Origin: CAZJHD01 sp964545855
Lineage (GTDB): Bacteria; Planctomycetota; UBA1135; JACQFD01
DNA length: 64,000 nucleotides
Assembly (NCBI GenBank): GCA_964545855.1
Contig: CAZJHD010000002.1
Location: forward strand, 1-64,000
Reading direction: 5' to 3'
In this document: in pieces, positions 39,744 through 48,573 of the stretch
Layout: each line of letters starts with the position of its first letter
How positions within the stretch are numbered: the stretch's first letter is position 1
Made by a program: the position numbers and the translations under genes
The notes under the pieces: model-generated
What the model saw: the letters and a program-made list of their open reading frames with translations, nothing else
Told to the model about the DNA's origin: nothing
Database searches by the model: none

Positions 39744-41491
39744 CCACGCGCCTCCCGGCCCTCGGACGAAGCCTCGTCGGCCAGCCGCCCCCCGAGGAAC
39801 GCACGCGCCCCAGGAGGAAGGATGCGTTCGAGGCGCGCGGCGCCGATCGCACCATCCTTCGCCGGTGCCGGCTCCGGCGCGCGCAGATAGACGCAGTCGT
39901 CCGGGCGCAGGTGCCGTGCGAGCTCCGGGTGCACTCCCATGCGGAGCGCCGCGCGCCCGGCGACGAGGGGCTCCAGCAGCGTCTCGCCGCCATCCGCCAC
40001 GGACGCGATGCGATAGGCCGTGCGCGGCCCCTCGGTCCCCTTCCAGGATCCGAGGAGCGCGTTCGCCCTCGCGATGCGCGGCGCGTCCTCGAGGATCCTC
40101 TCCGCCAGGGGCTCGAGGAAGGAGGTCCAGTCCGAGTCCTGCTCCTCGGCGAGCCAGAGCGCGAAGCGGCGCACGACGGCCACCTCGCTCTCGAGCTGCC
40201 CCGAGGCCGGCGCCGTGTCGGCGCCATAGCGCTCCCAGGAGAAGTACCGCTCGAGGTGTTCGACGCGCACTTCACTGGCGTCGGCGGGCGCGCCGCCGCC
40301 GTGGTCGATGCTCCGGGCGAGGCCTTCGAGGGCAGCGCGCTCCGCCGCGTCGAGCGGCTGCTCCAGCCGCTCGCGCTCCCATGCGAACTCGAGGACGAGG
40401 GCGCCCAGGACCTCCACGGGCTCGAGGTCGGTCAGCCCTTCCTCGACCTCGGTGTCGTCGATCTCGAGATCCATCGCCGCTTCCAGGCTTCGGAAGAGGG
40501 CCGTCAGATCCTCGCCGCGCGCGCGCCCCGCGTCGAAACGCGCGAGCGCGTCGCGTCGCAGGCAGCACTCGCCGTAGGTGGATCCGCTGCCGCAGGGGCA
40601 GGCGCTCGCAGCCGCCGCGCGCGGCGCGCCCTCGGGCGCTGCGCCCTTCGCCGCCGGACGTCCCTTCGCACGACGCGCGCGGAGGGCCGCGAAGTACGCA
40701 GGCAGCAGCCGCCGCCCGGCCTCGAGGTCGGCCTCGCTCTCGAATGCGGCGCGCTCGAGGATCGGCCCGACGATCTCGCCGACCGCCTCCGCGCTCTCCA
40801 TCCACTCGCGCACGGTCGCGAGATCGACGCCGGGGACGGCGGCCTCCACGAGCCATCGATCGACATCTGCCTCGACGCGCTCCAACGGCTCCGGCTCCAG
40901 CGTCTCCGTGTTGGAGAATAGGAGCACTTCGATCTCCCTCTGGGAGAGCTTCCCGTGACCCTCCTCCACGACGCGCACGAGGTCGCTCCGAAGAGCCGCC
41001 GCGAGGGGCCCCGTCGCCGCCACCGCCGCCGGGCTCGCGAGGTAGCTCCCCCGCCCCGTGGCGAAGAGCCGCCCGACGATGAGCGCGCCGTCGGCGCCGA
41101 GCGTGGCGGGAACGCTCCCCTCCAGCGCGACGCGCCGGCCCGTCAGCACGTCGCGCAGCACGTCCGACGTCTTCGAATCGGCCTCGATCGGCTCGAAGGC
41201 TCCATAGAGGCTCGCCGCCAGCTCGTCGAGCAGATCGCGCGCCTCCGGCGACAGCTGCGGGGCCACGCGCTCCGAGAGGGCCACGAAGGCCGGAAGGTCT
41301 CCGAGATGCGGGCTCCTGCGTTCGAAGAGGTACCACTCCGCGAAGCGGGCCTCCATGTCCTCGTTCGGAGTCCGGGTCCCGCGAAAGGCGTCCCACGCCG
41401 CGCGGCGATCCGAGGCGAGCGTGTCGTCGGCGTCGGTGCAGGCGAGGAGGCGTCCGAGGACCTCGGTGAGGAGCGAGCGAATGTCGATCAC
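39740..41491 (-). CDS. SEC-C-motif protein of unknown function
   Basis: About 583 aa, GTG 41491 taken as start (VIDIRSLLTEVLGRLL). Almost wholly helical, with a SEC-C zinc motif in the middle: ACPCGSGSTYGECCLRR at about residues 315-331, the motif known from the SecA C-terminus, where it binds zinc and SecB. It is not SecA and has no DEAD motor. SEC-C modules occur in many proteins as a protein-binding zinc knuckle. It heads the unit SEC-C - adaptor - ATPase - permease - ApbE with overlapping ends, which suggests a link to substrate handling by the exporter (inference). The C-terminal 80 residues (RAALRMGVHPELARHLRPDD) form a separate domain. Confidence 0.75.
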   Translation of the reverse strand: MIDIRSLLTEVLGRLLACTDADDTLASDRRAAWDAFRGTRTPNEDMEARFAEWYLFERRSPHLGDLPAFVALSERVAPQLSPEARDLLDELAASLYGAFEPIEADSKTSDVLRDVLTGRRVALEGSVPATLGADGALIVGRLFATGRGSYLASPAAVAATGPLAAALRSDLVRVVEEGHGKLSQREIEVLLFSNTETLEPEPLERVEADVDRWLVEAAVPGVDLATVREWMESAEAVGEIVGPILERAAFESEADLEAGRRLLPAYFAALRARRAKGRPAAKGAAPEGAPRAAAASACPCGSGSTYGECCLRRDALARFDAGRARGEDLTALFRSLEAAMDLEIDDTEVEEGLTDLEPVEVLGALVLEFAWERERLEQPLDAAERAALEGLARSIDHGGGAPADASEVRVEHLERYFSWERYGADTAPASGQLESEVAVVRRFALWLAEEQDSDWTSFLEPLAERILEDAPRIARANALLGSWKGTEGPRTAYRIASVADGGETLLEPLVAGRAALRMGVHPELARHLRPDDCVYLRAPEPAPAKDGAIGAARLERILPPGARAFLGGRLADEASSEGREARG

Positions 41492-41621
41492 GCTGGACCA
41501 GCGTACCCGTTGCGGCAACCGCTTCCCGGGGCTTCCCGGTGCCAACCCCCCGAAGCGCCGGGGGCCGATGACGCAGGCTCCTCACGGCCGAAGGGATCGA
41601 CCGTTTGGTAACGTGCCGCGC

Positions 41622-42302
41622 GTGTCCGAGCCCCCCAGCCTGGAAGAGTTCGAGCAGAGTGCGTTCGCGGCCTTCGAGGCCGTTCCCGCGTCCTTTCGCG
41701 AAGGGATCTCGGGGCTCGTCGTGCATCCCAAGCGCATGACGCATCCGCATCTCGACGACTACGAGACTCTCGGCGAGTGCGAGCCCGACCTGTTCAGCGG
41801 AGAGGAGGGCGAGGAGCGACGCTCGACGATCCACCTCTATCACGGTTCCTTCGTGAGCCTCGCTCGGCGCGAGCCGGGCTTCGATTGGCAAGCCGAGCTC
41901 CGCGAGACGGTGGAGCACGAGATCCGCCATCACCTGGAGGATCGCGCGGGGCTCCCGGACCTCCGGCGCCAGGACTGGGTCGAGGAGCAGAACGAGAGGC
42001 GCCGGTCCGACCTCGACTTCGATTCGCTCTTCTACCGCGCGGGCGAGCAGCGGGAGCCCGACGAGTACTGGATCGCGAGCGATTGCTTCCTGGAGGTGCG
42101 GCTCTCCCGGCGCGCGCTCGCGCGCATCGCCGGCAAGCTCCATCCCGTCACCTTCGGCGAGGAGTCCTTCGACGTCCTCGTGCCGGCGCAGGGTGGCGAC
42201 TGCCGCTACGTCCCGATCCCCGGCGGCTGGGTCGACGACGAGGGGAACGGTGGCGATCTCGTGGTCGTCTTCGTGACGGGCCGCGGCTGGACGCGTCGTT
42301 AG
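41622..42302 (+). CDS. Minimal zincin-like metallopeptidase family protein
   Basis: 226 aa. Zinc site HExxH in ETVEHEIRHHLED (about residues 105-117), within a small alpha/beta domain; the N-terminal SLEEFEQSAFAAFEAVPASF is typical of the predicted Zn-protease family (DUF1025/MMP-like, TTHA0227 type). Family substrates are unknown. A C-terminal extension of about 80 residues (YWIASDCFLEVRLSRRALAR...) goes beyond the usual ~130-aa family length and is not recognised. GTG 41622 preferred; GTG 41613 is equally possible. Diverges from the SEC-C gene across about 130 nt. Confidence 0.8.
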   Translation: MSEPPSLEEFEQSAFAAFEAVPASFREGISGLVVHPKRMTHPHLDDYETLGECEPDLFSGEEGEERRSTIHLYHGSFVSLARREPGFDWQAELRETVEHEIRHHLEDRAGLPDLRRQDWVEEQNERRRSDLDFDSLFYRAGEQREPDEYWIASDCFLEVRLSRRALARIAGKLHPVTFGEESFDVLVPAQGGDCRYVPIPGGWVDDEGNGGDLVVVFVTGRGWTRR

Positions 42303-42310
42303 ATCGTCGC

Positions 42311-44443
42311 TCAGCGGGCGTCGGACCGACGCGGAGCGGACGCACGCTCGCGGTCGTACTTCCAGCGAAGGAAGCTCTGCCACCAGGTCCACTGCAGGCC
42401 GCCGCGCTCGAAGGTGGCGTTGGCGCCGGCCACGGGCCGGTGGATCCCCTCCGCGAGGATGGCGTACTCCGGTTTCGGATCGAGCCGGTGCGCCGCGACG
42501 AGCGCCGACGCGATCCACGACTGCGTCCCGCCGGGCCCCGTCTCCGGCATGGAGAGGCCGGAGCCGTCCGTCGCGACGGATCGCCGGAACGCGCCCTGCT
42601 CCGCGTCCCAGCCGTGGTGCACGAGGAAGTCCGCCGCGTCGAGGAGGATGCGCTTCGCGAGCGCGTCGCCCGTCGCCTCGTGGTAGGCCGCGAGCCCGTT
42701 CACGGCGATCGCCACCTGCCAGACCATCTCGAAGGGATGGTTCACCAGCTGGCGCGGATCGGGAGGAAGCTCGTGCAGCCACCGCATCGGGCCCTTCCCC
42801 CGCGTCGCCTCCAGGCCGCGGACGAGCCGCGCCGCCGCCTCCAAGTAGGCCGGATCGCCGAGCGCGCGGTGCAGCTGCACGAGACCGCGGAGGACCCATC
42901 CGTCGGCGCGCGCGCTCGCGGCCGGCACGTCCTCCTTCGCGAATCGGTACGTGAGCAGGGCCTGCCCGATCGCCTGGAGCTCGAAGCGCACCCACGGGTC
43001 TCCCGTCAGGAGGTGCACGGCGTAGAGGTCGTCGACGGTGAAGTGCTCCTCGTCGAAGCCGTTCCATCCGTGGGTCTCCGTGCGCCAGCCTCCCGACGTG
43101 CCGTCGCGGAAGCGCGCGAGACGCGGATCGGGTCCCTGCTCGCGACCGAGACGATCGGGCCACTTCGGGTGCGGCATGCCTTCGAAGAGGAGCGCGCCGG
43201 GGTGATCGGCCGCGCGGAAATCGCGCAGCAGGGGGCGGAGCGCCTGCTGCGTCGCGCGCTCCCACGTCAGGTCGAACCAGGTGCCGAGACCCGTCTGCAG
43301 CGACCGGAGGACTCCATCGCTCGAGAGACCGTTGCGCGGGCTTCCCGTCTGGTGGGTGTCGCGCACGTCTCCCCAGGGTCCCGACCATCCGTACTCGCGC
43401 GTCGTGAAGGCGCGATGTGCCTCCGCGGACGCGAGCTGCGCCGCCGTCGCCGGCGGAGGCCCGAGGACCATGTCACCGAGGTCTCCCCAGGCGCGGCTCG
43501 CGATGATCTCGGCGGGCACGAGTCCCGGCAGGAACGGATGCTCGATCGTGTGCACGAGCGCGCGGAGGAGCGCTGCGTCTCCCGAGGGCTCGAAGACGCA
43601 GCGCCACGCCTTCGTCTGGCCGTCGCCGAGCCAGAGGTCCTTCGTCCCGCGCGGGAGCAGCCACAGCCGGTCGCCTCCGCCGAGGACGCGTTCCTCCGTG
43701 GAGCCGTTCTTCTTCGCCCACGCGAGCCCCGCTCGCCACGTCGGATCCTCCAGCTCGAGACGGTAGGAGCGCACGCGCAGCGCGCCCGTGGGTCTCCCCA
43801 GGGGATCGTTCCGGAGGACCACGGTCGCGCGCGAGAAGGCCGCGCCGCGGAAGCGCTCGAGGAAGACCGTGAACTGCAGCAGGCGCGGCACGACGTCCGG
43901 TCCCCCCGTTCCCGGCGTCGCCACGTGGGCGCCATCGGCTCTCCACACGGATCGCAGCGTCGACTCCTCGACGACGGTCCAGTCTCCGGGGCGACCTTCG
44001 CGCTCGATCCCGTCGAGGTCCTCGAGCACGAGTCGGATCGGCGGAGGCACGCCGAACTCTCCGTCGGGGAGGCGGGGCCGCGCTCCATCGTCGCGCAGCT
44101 CGACGAAGGTCGCGCGAAGGCCCTTCCACGACGGGATGCAGCGCACGCGGACCCAGCGCAGCGAGCCGTCCCCGTGGCGCTCCAGCGCCTCCACCTCGCC
44201 GGGCGCATCGAGTCCGATCGTCGCGACGTCGCGCACGCGGCCGGGCGCGAAGGGCACCGCCGTCGACACGACGAGTCCCACGGGCCGCGTCTCGGCGGCG
44301 TTGTCGAAACGGAGCGTCGCGAGGACCGAGGTCGCGCCCGGAGACTCCTGCGCGCCGAGGCTCGAGGCAAACAGCAGGAGCGACGCGCATGCGGCGATCG
44401 CCCTTCTCGCGACGTGGACGCTGGTCGAAGCGATTCCTAGCAT
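42311..44443 (-). CDS. Large secreted protein, probable (alpha/alpha)6-barrel glycan-active type
   Basis: 710 aa with a signal peptide (AIAACASLLLFASSLGAQ). The N-terminal ~280 residues are beta-rich (TRPVGLVVSTAVPFAPG, DGSLRWVRVRCIPSWKG), resembling the N-terminal domain of exo-rhamnogalacturonan-lyase-like proteins. The rest is helical with tryptophan/histidine-rich stretches (THGWNGFDEEHFTVDDLYAV, LHELPPDPRQLVNHPFEMVW, WDAEQGAFRRSV), as in glycoside hydrolases or lyases with helical barrels. Catalytic residues cannot be assigned. The start codon is 15 nt from the divergent CvpA-like gene. Polysaccharide breakdown would fit the lifestyle suggested by the Gfo/Idh gene. Confidence 0.7.
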   Translation of the reverse strand: MLGIASTSVHVARRAIAACASLLLFASSLGAQESPGATSVLATLRFDNAAETRPVGLVVSTAVPFAPGRVRDVATIGLDAPGEVEALERHGDGSLRWVRVRCIPSWKGLRATFVELRDDGARPRLPDGEFGVPPPIRLVLEDLDGIEREGRPGDWTVVEESTLRSVWRADGAHVATPGTGGPDVVPRLLQFTVFLERFRGAAFSRATVVLRNDPLGRPTGALRVRSYRLELEDPTWRAGLAWAKKNGSTEERVLGGGDRLWLLPRGTKDLWLGDGQTKAWRCVFEPSGDAALLRALVHTIEHPFLPGLVPAEIIASRAWGDLGDMVLGPPPATAAQLASAEAHRAFTTREYGWSGPWGDVRDTHQTGSPRNGLSSDGVLRSLQTGLGTWFDLTWERATQQALRPLLRDFRAADHPGALLFEGMPHPKWPDRLGREQGPDPRLARFRDGTSGGWRTETHGWNGFDEEHFTVDDLYAVHLLTGDPWVRFELQAIGQALLTYRFAKEDVPAASARADGWVLRGLVQLHRALGDPAYLEAAARLVRGLEATRGKGPMRWLHELPPDPRQLVNHPFEMVWQVAIAVNGLAAYHEATGDALAKRILLDAADFLVHHGWDAEQGAFRRSVATDGSGLSMPETGPGGTQSWIASALVAAHRLDPKPEYAILAEGIHRPVAGANATFERGGLQWTWWQSFLRWKYDRERASAPRRSDAR

Positions 44444-44458
44444 CCGCGCGACGCACGC

Positions 44459-44980
44459 ATGGAGTTCACGGCGCCCACTCTCCCCGACCTCGTCGATCTC
44501 GCGTGCATCGCGCTCGTGGCGCTCCTCGCGCTCGTGGGGGCTTCGCGCGGAGCGCTGCGGGGAGTGCTGCGCCTCCTCTCGATCGTCGTCGCCGTTGGCG
44601 TCGGCCGGATCGGAGGCGTAGCCCTCGGACCCCCGCTCGCGCCGGTCCTCGGGGTTCCGAAGGAGGGAGCCGGGCTCGCGGCGGCGATCGTCGTCGCCGC
44701 CGTCGTCCTGGTGGCCCTCGGCTTCCTGCTGCAGCGCAACGACGAGCGGCTCCGGGCGCTGCGCATTCCCTGGCTCGATCCGATCCTCGGGCTCGTCCTC
44801 GGCCTCGGCCTCGGCGTGGCGCTCGTCGTCGTGACGGGTCTCGGCCTGCGCGCCGCGGCGAGCCCCGATTCGGCGCTGATCCGCGCCGTCGAAGCGTCCC
44901 GCGCCGCCGCCCTCGCCCGCAGCGTCACCGGCGACGCGCCCCTCGGCGACCGCGTCGAAGCGGCCGGCGAGCCCCGCTGA
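44459..44980 (+). CDS. CvpA-family membrane protein
   Basis: 173 aa with four hydrophobic segments. The N-terminus DLVDLACIALVALLALVGAS followed by RGALRGVLRLLSIVVAVGVG matches the start of CvpA proteins (named for colicin V production; role in envelope or secretion, still unclear). The loop between helices 2 and 3 is short. The C-terminal 50 residues are soluble. It diverges from the secreted-protein gene with a 15-nt gap between start codons and converges on thiC. Confidence 0.72.
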   Translation: MEFTAPTLPDLVDLACIALVALLALVGASRGALRGVLRLLSIVVAVGVGRIGGVALGPPLAPVLGVPKEGAGLAAAIVVAAVVLVALGFLLQRNDERLRALRIPWLDPILGLVLGLGLGVALVVVTGLGLRAAASPDSALIRAVEASRAAALARSVTGDAPLGDRVEAAGEPR

Positions 44981-45042
44981 GATCGGTCGGCGCGCGCGCG
45001 GAGCGAACGGAACGCCCCCCGCCCGACGCTCCATGCGCGGAG

Positions 45043-46458
45043 TCAGGCCTGCGCCCCCATCTCGGCAGCCCGCGCCTTCGTGTCGCTCGCCCGCAAGTCG
45101 ATCTCCTGCTGGCCGATCTCCTGCTGACCGATCGTCTCCGCGTCGGTCGCCGCCCGGCGCCCGGCCACGTCCTGCGACGCCGTCACGCTCTCGGGACGGT
45201 GGGTGTGGTTGTCGATGTTGATCGAGCAGAGCGAGCCGCACATCGTGCACACCGCCTTCCCCGCGGCCTCGCTCCCCTCCTTGTAGCGGCGCGCCTTCTC
45301 GGGATCCATCGCGAGGCGGTACATGCCGGGCCAGTCGAGCGCCTTGCGGTAGCGCGACATGGCGTCGTCCCAGTCGCGCGCGCGCGGCACCTTCTTGCCG
45401 ATGTCGCCGGAGTGGGCCGCGATGCGCGTCGCGATCACGCCGTCGAGGACGTCCTGCTCGTCCGGGAGGCGGAGGTGCTCGGCGGGCGTCACGTAGCAGA
45501 GGAAGTCGGCTCCGGCGGCGGCGGCGATGGCGCCGCCGATCGCGCCCGTGATGTGGTCGTAGCCCGGCGCCACGTCCGTCGTGAGCGGCCCGAGCACGTA
45601 GAAGGGCGCGCCGTCGCAGATCCGCTTCTGGAGCTGCACCCCCGCCGCGATCTGGTCGATCGGCACGTGACCGGGCCCTTCGATCATCACCTGGCAGCCC
45701 TTCGCGCGCGCGCGCTGCGTGAGTTCCCCGAGGACGAGGAGCTCGGAGATCTGGCCGCGGTCGTTCGCGTCGGCGAGGGCGCCGGGCCGCAGTCCGTCGC
45801 CCAGCGAGAACGTGACGTCGTGGGCCCGCAGGATGTCGCAGAGCTCGTCGAAGTGCTCGTAGAGCGGATTCTCCTGGCCCGTCCGGTGGATCCAGGCCGC
45901 GTGGATCGAGCCGCCCCGCGACACGATCCCCTCGACGCGGCTCTGCCCGCGGAGCATGCGCACGGTCTCCTTCGTGACGCCCGCATGGAGCGTCATGAAG
46001 TCGACTCCCTGCTTCGCCTGCTTCTCGATGGCGGCGAAGAGATCCTTCGGCTTCCACTTCACGATCGTCTCCTCGGAGGCGACCTGGTAGATCGGCACCG
46101 TCCCGAGGATCACCGAGCACTCGGAGAGGAGACGCTCGCGGATCGCGTCGAGGTCGGCGCCCGTCGAGAGGTCCATGACGGAGTGCGCGCCCGCTCGGAT
46201 CGCGATGCCGAGCTTCCGGATCTCCTCGGTCACGAGCTGGTGGAGGCTCGAGGCGCCGATGTTCGCGTTCACCTTCGTCGAGATGCCCGTTCCGACGCCG
46301 ATCGCCCGGAACGCGTGGTGCACGTTCTTCGGGATCACGATCGTCCCGCGGGCGACTCCGTCGCGAATGAACTCGGCCGACGTTCCCTCGTCCTCGGCCA
46401 CGATGCGCATCTCGGCGGTGATCTCGCCCCGCCGGGCTCGTTCGATCTGGGTCTTCAT
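45043..46458 (-). CDS. thiC: Phosphomethylpyrimidine synthase
   Basis: 471 aa. Radical-SAM-type conversion of aminoimidazole ribotide to HMP phosphate for thiamine. Marks: VNANIGASSLH, SVMDLSTGADLDAIRE, HAGVTKETVRMLRGQSR, MIEGPGHVPIDQI, GPLTTDVAPGYDHITGAIGG, and the C-terminal cluster motif CTMCGSLCS. ATG 46458 gives the expected N-terminus MKTQIERARRGEIT. The C-terminal 45 residues are an unconserved Gln/Glu-rich tail with an exact IGQQE duplication (15-bp repeat, 45100-45129). No TPP riboswitch was found in the 123 nt upstream. thiL is at the other end of the window; other thi genes are absent. Confidence 0.96.
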   Translation of the reverse strand: MKTQIERARRGEITAEMRIVAEDEGTSAEFIRDGVARGTIVIPKNVHHAFRAIGVGTGISTKVNANIGASSLHQLVTEEIRKLGIAIRAGAHSVMDLSTGADLDAIRERLLSECSVILGTVPIYQVASEETIVKWKPKDLFAAIEKQAKQGVDFMTLHAGVTKETVRMLRGQSRVEGIVSRGGSIHAAWIHRTGQENPLYEHFDELCDILRAHDVTFSLGDGLRPGALADANDRGQISELLVLGELTQRARAKGCQVMIEGPGHVPIDQIAAGVQLQKRICDGAPFYVLGPLTTDVAPGYDHITGAIGGAIAAAAGADFLCYVTPAEHLRLPDEQDVLDGVIATRIAAHSGDIGKKVPRARDWDDAMSRYRKALDWPGMYRLAMDPEKARRYKEGSEAAGKAVCTMCGSLCSINIDNHTHRPESVTASQDVAGRRAATDAETIGQQEIGQQEIDLRASDTKARAAEMGAQA

Positions 46459-46536
46459 GATGTGCGAAGTGTCGTTCGCCGAGGGAGGTCGTTCCACCCC
46501 GCGCCGCGCCGACGCGCTCGGGATCGGGGCCGGAGG

Positions 46537-46567
46537 GGGCGGCGGGACGGACCTCGCCCCGCCGCCC
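46537..46567 (-). terminator. Hairpin after the beta-propeller gene
   Basis: Perfect 10-bp stem GGGCGGCGGG/CCCGCCGCCC with an 11-nt loop, 15 nt after the beta-propeller stop and about 80 nt before thiC. It probably insulates thiC from the cobalamin-riboswitch-controlled transcript. No U-run follows. Confidence 0.6.
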
Positions 46568-46581
46568 GGATGCCGGGGAGG

Positions 46582-48060
46582 CTACTGGATGACGACCGGA
46601 ATCGCGTCGCTGATGCGGAACGTGAAGGAGCCGAGGTCGATCGCGATGCCCTGGCACACGAAGTTCAGCCCGAAGAACGCCGGCCCGACGGGAGCCGAGA
46701 CGGTGATCGACGCGTCGGCGCCGGCGGCGGACGCGAAGACCTGCGAGCCGAGGGTCATGTGGAGGACGCCGAACGCTCCGAAGTCGAGGGTGTCGTCGTG
46801 CTCGTCGACGAGCAGGTACGCCGTCTCGCTCGGCAGCGTGCCGACCGTCGACAGCGTCACCGGCGCGCCCTGCGCGGGAACGGTGTCGCTCACGACGAGT
46901 CCGAGGGGCGCCGTCCACGACGGCGGCGCCGGCGGCGCCGAGAAGCGGAGGACCGCCTCGCTCCCCTGCGCCGTCACCCACACCGTCGAGCCGTCGGCGG
47001 AGAACACGGCGTCGTTCGGCAGCGAGAAACCTCCGAAGGGAAGCGTCTGCGTCGACACGACGGCCATCGGCACGCCGCGCTCGAGATCGAGGAAGGAGAC
47101 CTGATCGGCGAGACCGTCGCACGCGACGAGGACCCGCTCGTCGGGCGAGAGCGCGAGTCCGAGGAGTCCCCCGCTGTTCGCGCCGAAGGTGCCCGAGGGG
47201 AACGACCGGACGGGCATCCCCGTCGCGAGGTCGACGACGTAGATCCGGTTCCCCGTCTGGTAGCCGCACACGATGGCGCGGCCGGCGGAGGTCACGACGA
47301 CGTCCTGTCCCGCGGGGAACGTCGCGAAGCTGGAGTCGGAGCCGAGGACGAAGGAGAAGCCCGCGTTCGCGCTCCCCGGAAGCGGGAGCCGCTCGAAGCT
47401 CGCGACGGACCCGGCGCCGAAGCTGTTCGTCGGGCAGAGCAGGTCGGCGCCGAACCGCAGGATGCGCGCGCCTCCGCCGCTCGCGCGCGTCAGATCCTCG
47501 GCGGGGAGCAGCTGGAACTGCGTCGCGCTCGACGGATCGAGGTCGACGACGCGGATCGACTGCGTGCCGTCGCCCGCGGCCACGTAGGCCCGCGTGCCGT
47601 CGGCGCTCGTCGCGACCCCGAAGGGGAACGCGCCGAAGAGCCCGACCGGCAGGGCGACGGTCGCGAGGGGCGTGTCACTCGCGACGTCGAAGACGGTCAC
47701 GCTGCCGTCGGTCGAGTTCGTGACGACGCCGTAGGGGCCGCCGCCGGCGGGAGCCGCGAAGGCGATCTCCTCCGGGAAGAAGCCCGTCGCCACGGTGCCG
47801 ACGACGGTCGCCGTCGCGGGGTCGATGCGGACGACCACCTTGTTGTTGAAGCCGCTCGGATCCCCGAGCGTCGACACGCCGGAGAGCGCGACGTAGAGGT
47901 GGCCGTTCGGCCCGAAGGCGAGCCCGAAGGGGTTGGCCGGGCCGGAGCCGAAGCCGGAGGTGGAGACGGAGCCGAGGTAGGTCTGGGCGGGGGCCGCGGT
48001 CGCGAAGAGCGACGCGAGCGCCAAGGCGCCCAGGCACGAAGGAACGTTTCGGAGCAGCAT
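46582..48060 (-). CDS. Secreted YVTN-type beta-propeller protein
   Basis: 492 aa with a signal peptide (LGALALASLFATAAPAQ). About seven blades of the YVTN/lactonase-like kind follow: PFGLAFGPNGHLYVALSG, PFGVATSADGTRAYVAAGDG, GLALSPDERVLVACDG, PNDAVFSADGSTVWVTAQGS. From residue ~385 there is an all-beta domain (LGLVVSDTVPAQGAPVTLST) ending FGLNFVCQGIAIDLGS, a type of C-terminal domain often seen on secreted planctomycete proteins. No enzyme motif is evident. AGAGG ribosome site; a perfect GATCCCCG/CGGGGATC hairpin lies 14 nt upstream of the start. It is the first gene after the cobalamin riboswitch and so probably cobalamin-repressed. Confidence 0.85.
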   Translation of the reverse strand: MLLRNVPSCLGALALASLFATAAPAQTYLGSVSTSGFGSGPANPFGLAFGPNGHLYVALSGVSTLGDPSGFNNKVVVRIDPATATVVGTVATGFFPEEIAFAAPAGGGPYGVVTNSTDGSVTVFDVASDTPLATVALPVGLFGAFPFGVATSADGTRAYVAAGDGTQSIRVVDLDPSSATQFQLLPAEDLTRASGGGARILRFGADLLCPTNSFGAGSVASFERLPLPGSANAGFSFVLGSDSSFATFPAGQDVVVTSAGRAIVCGYQTGNRIYVVDLATGMPVRSFPSGTFGANSGGLLGLALSPDERVLVACDGLADQVSFLDLERGVPMAVVSTQTLPFGGFSLPNDAVFSADGSTVWVTAQGSEAVLRFSAPPAPPSWTAPLGLVVSDTVPAQGAPVTLSTVGTLPSETAYLLVDEHDDTLDFGAFGVLHMTLGSQVFASAAGADASITVSAPVGPAFFGLNFVCQGIAIDLGSFTFRISDAIPVVIQ

Positions 48061-48325
48061 GCTGCCTCTCGATGGATCCCCGGACGGGGATCGATGACGG
48101 GTTCTTGGACGAAGTTCGTGGACCGAGCCGGATGCGCGCGGAAATCCCTCCCACGGCGCGCGGACACTCGGCGGTCGAACACGTCGTCGCGAAGAACGCG
48201 GAGCGCGGGGAGGGGAACCGTCATCCCTCCGTCGCGCCGGCCGAGCGGCCCTCCCCTACTCCGGGGAGGCGCTGGCCCCGTCTCTCCTCCGGTTCCCCAT
48301 CACGTGGGTCCCGGCGGAGACACCC
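48061..48325 (-). promoter_or_regulatory. Leader between cobalamin riboswitch and beta-propeller gene
   Basis: 265 nt without a convincing gene. It contains a hairpin CCTCCCC-6nt-GGGGAGG (48250-48269), a candidate expression-platform stem next to GGAGGAG, and a perfect 8-bp-arm palindrome (48075-48092) just before the ribosome site of the beta-propeller gene. A 14-codon ORF starting MGNRRRDG begins right after the aptamer. Either hairpin could act in switching. Confidence 0.5.
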
Positions 48326-48530
48326 TCCAGGCAGGTCTTCCGACTCGCGAATCGTCCTACTGGCCACGCCTTCCCACGACCTCCCGGCACCCCCGATGCG
48401 GGCCCGTTCGTTCGCAGTGGCTGCGCGGAGCACCCTCCTCTCGGAAGGAGCCCACGCGTGTGGCGGTCGTCCTCGCTTACGGCGGCGGATCCGTGACGGA
48501 GTTGCACCGTCTTCCGAGCGGACCCAGAGA
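48326..48530 (-). ncRNA. Cobalamin riboswitch aptamer
   Basis: Read on the minus strand, the conserved blocks appear in order. GACGGTGCAACTCCGTC then CGGATCCGCCGCCGTAAGC (about 48476-48509), matching the GGTGxAAxTCC...CCCGCC-x-GTAA core. CAGCCACTGCG (near 48414-48423). GGGAAGGC (near 48368-48375) and AGTCGGAAGACCTGCC (48331-48346), the 3' signature normally AGTCAGGAGACCTGCC. Binds adenosylcobalamin or a relative and usually shuts off B12 uptake or synthesis genes. The only gene downstream on this strand before a terminator-like hairpin is the secreted beta-propeller. Boundaries are approximate. Confidence 0.88.
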
Positions 48531-48573
48531 GCACGCGGCGATCGCCGATCGAGATGCAGAGAGCGAGCGGTCG

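Noticed and set aside
46459..46581. TPP riboswitch before thiC
   Set aside because: None of the conserved TPP blocks (CTGAGA, ACC-TGA-CTGG, GGGA) is visible on the minus strand; only a GC hairpin that ends the preceding gene.
42311..47269. A single 1652-codon open frame on the minus strand
   Set aside because: Only the last 710 codons (from 44443) read like protein with a signal peptide; the rest is antisense or out of frame to CvpA-like, thiC and propeller genes and is Arg/Pro/Ala-rich noise.
47697..48224. A 175-codon minus-strand gene starting at GGAGGGATG after the riboswitch
   Set aside because: A fair ribosome site exists, but the frame runs into and out of frame with the beta-propeller gene and its product is low-complexity Arg/Pro/Ser; it is better read as leader.
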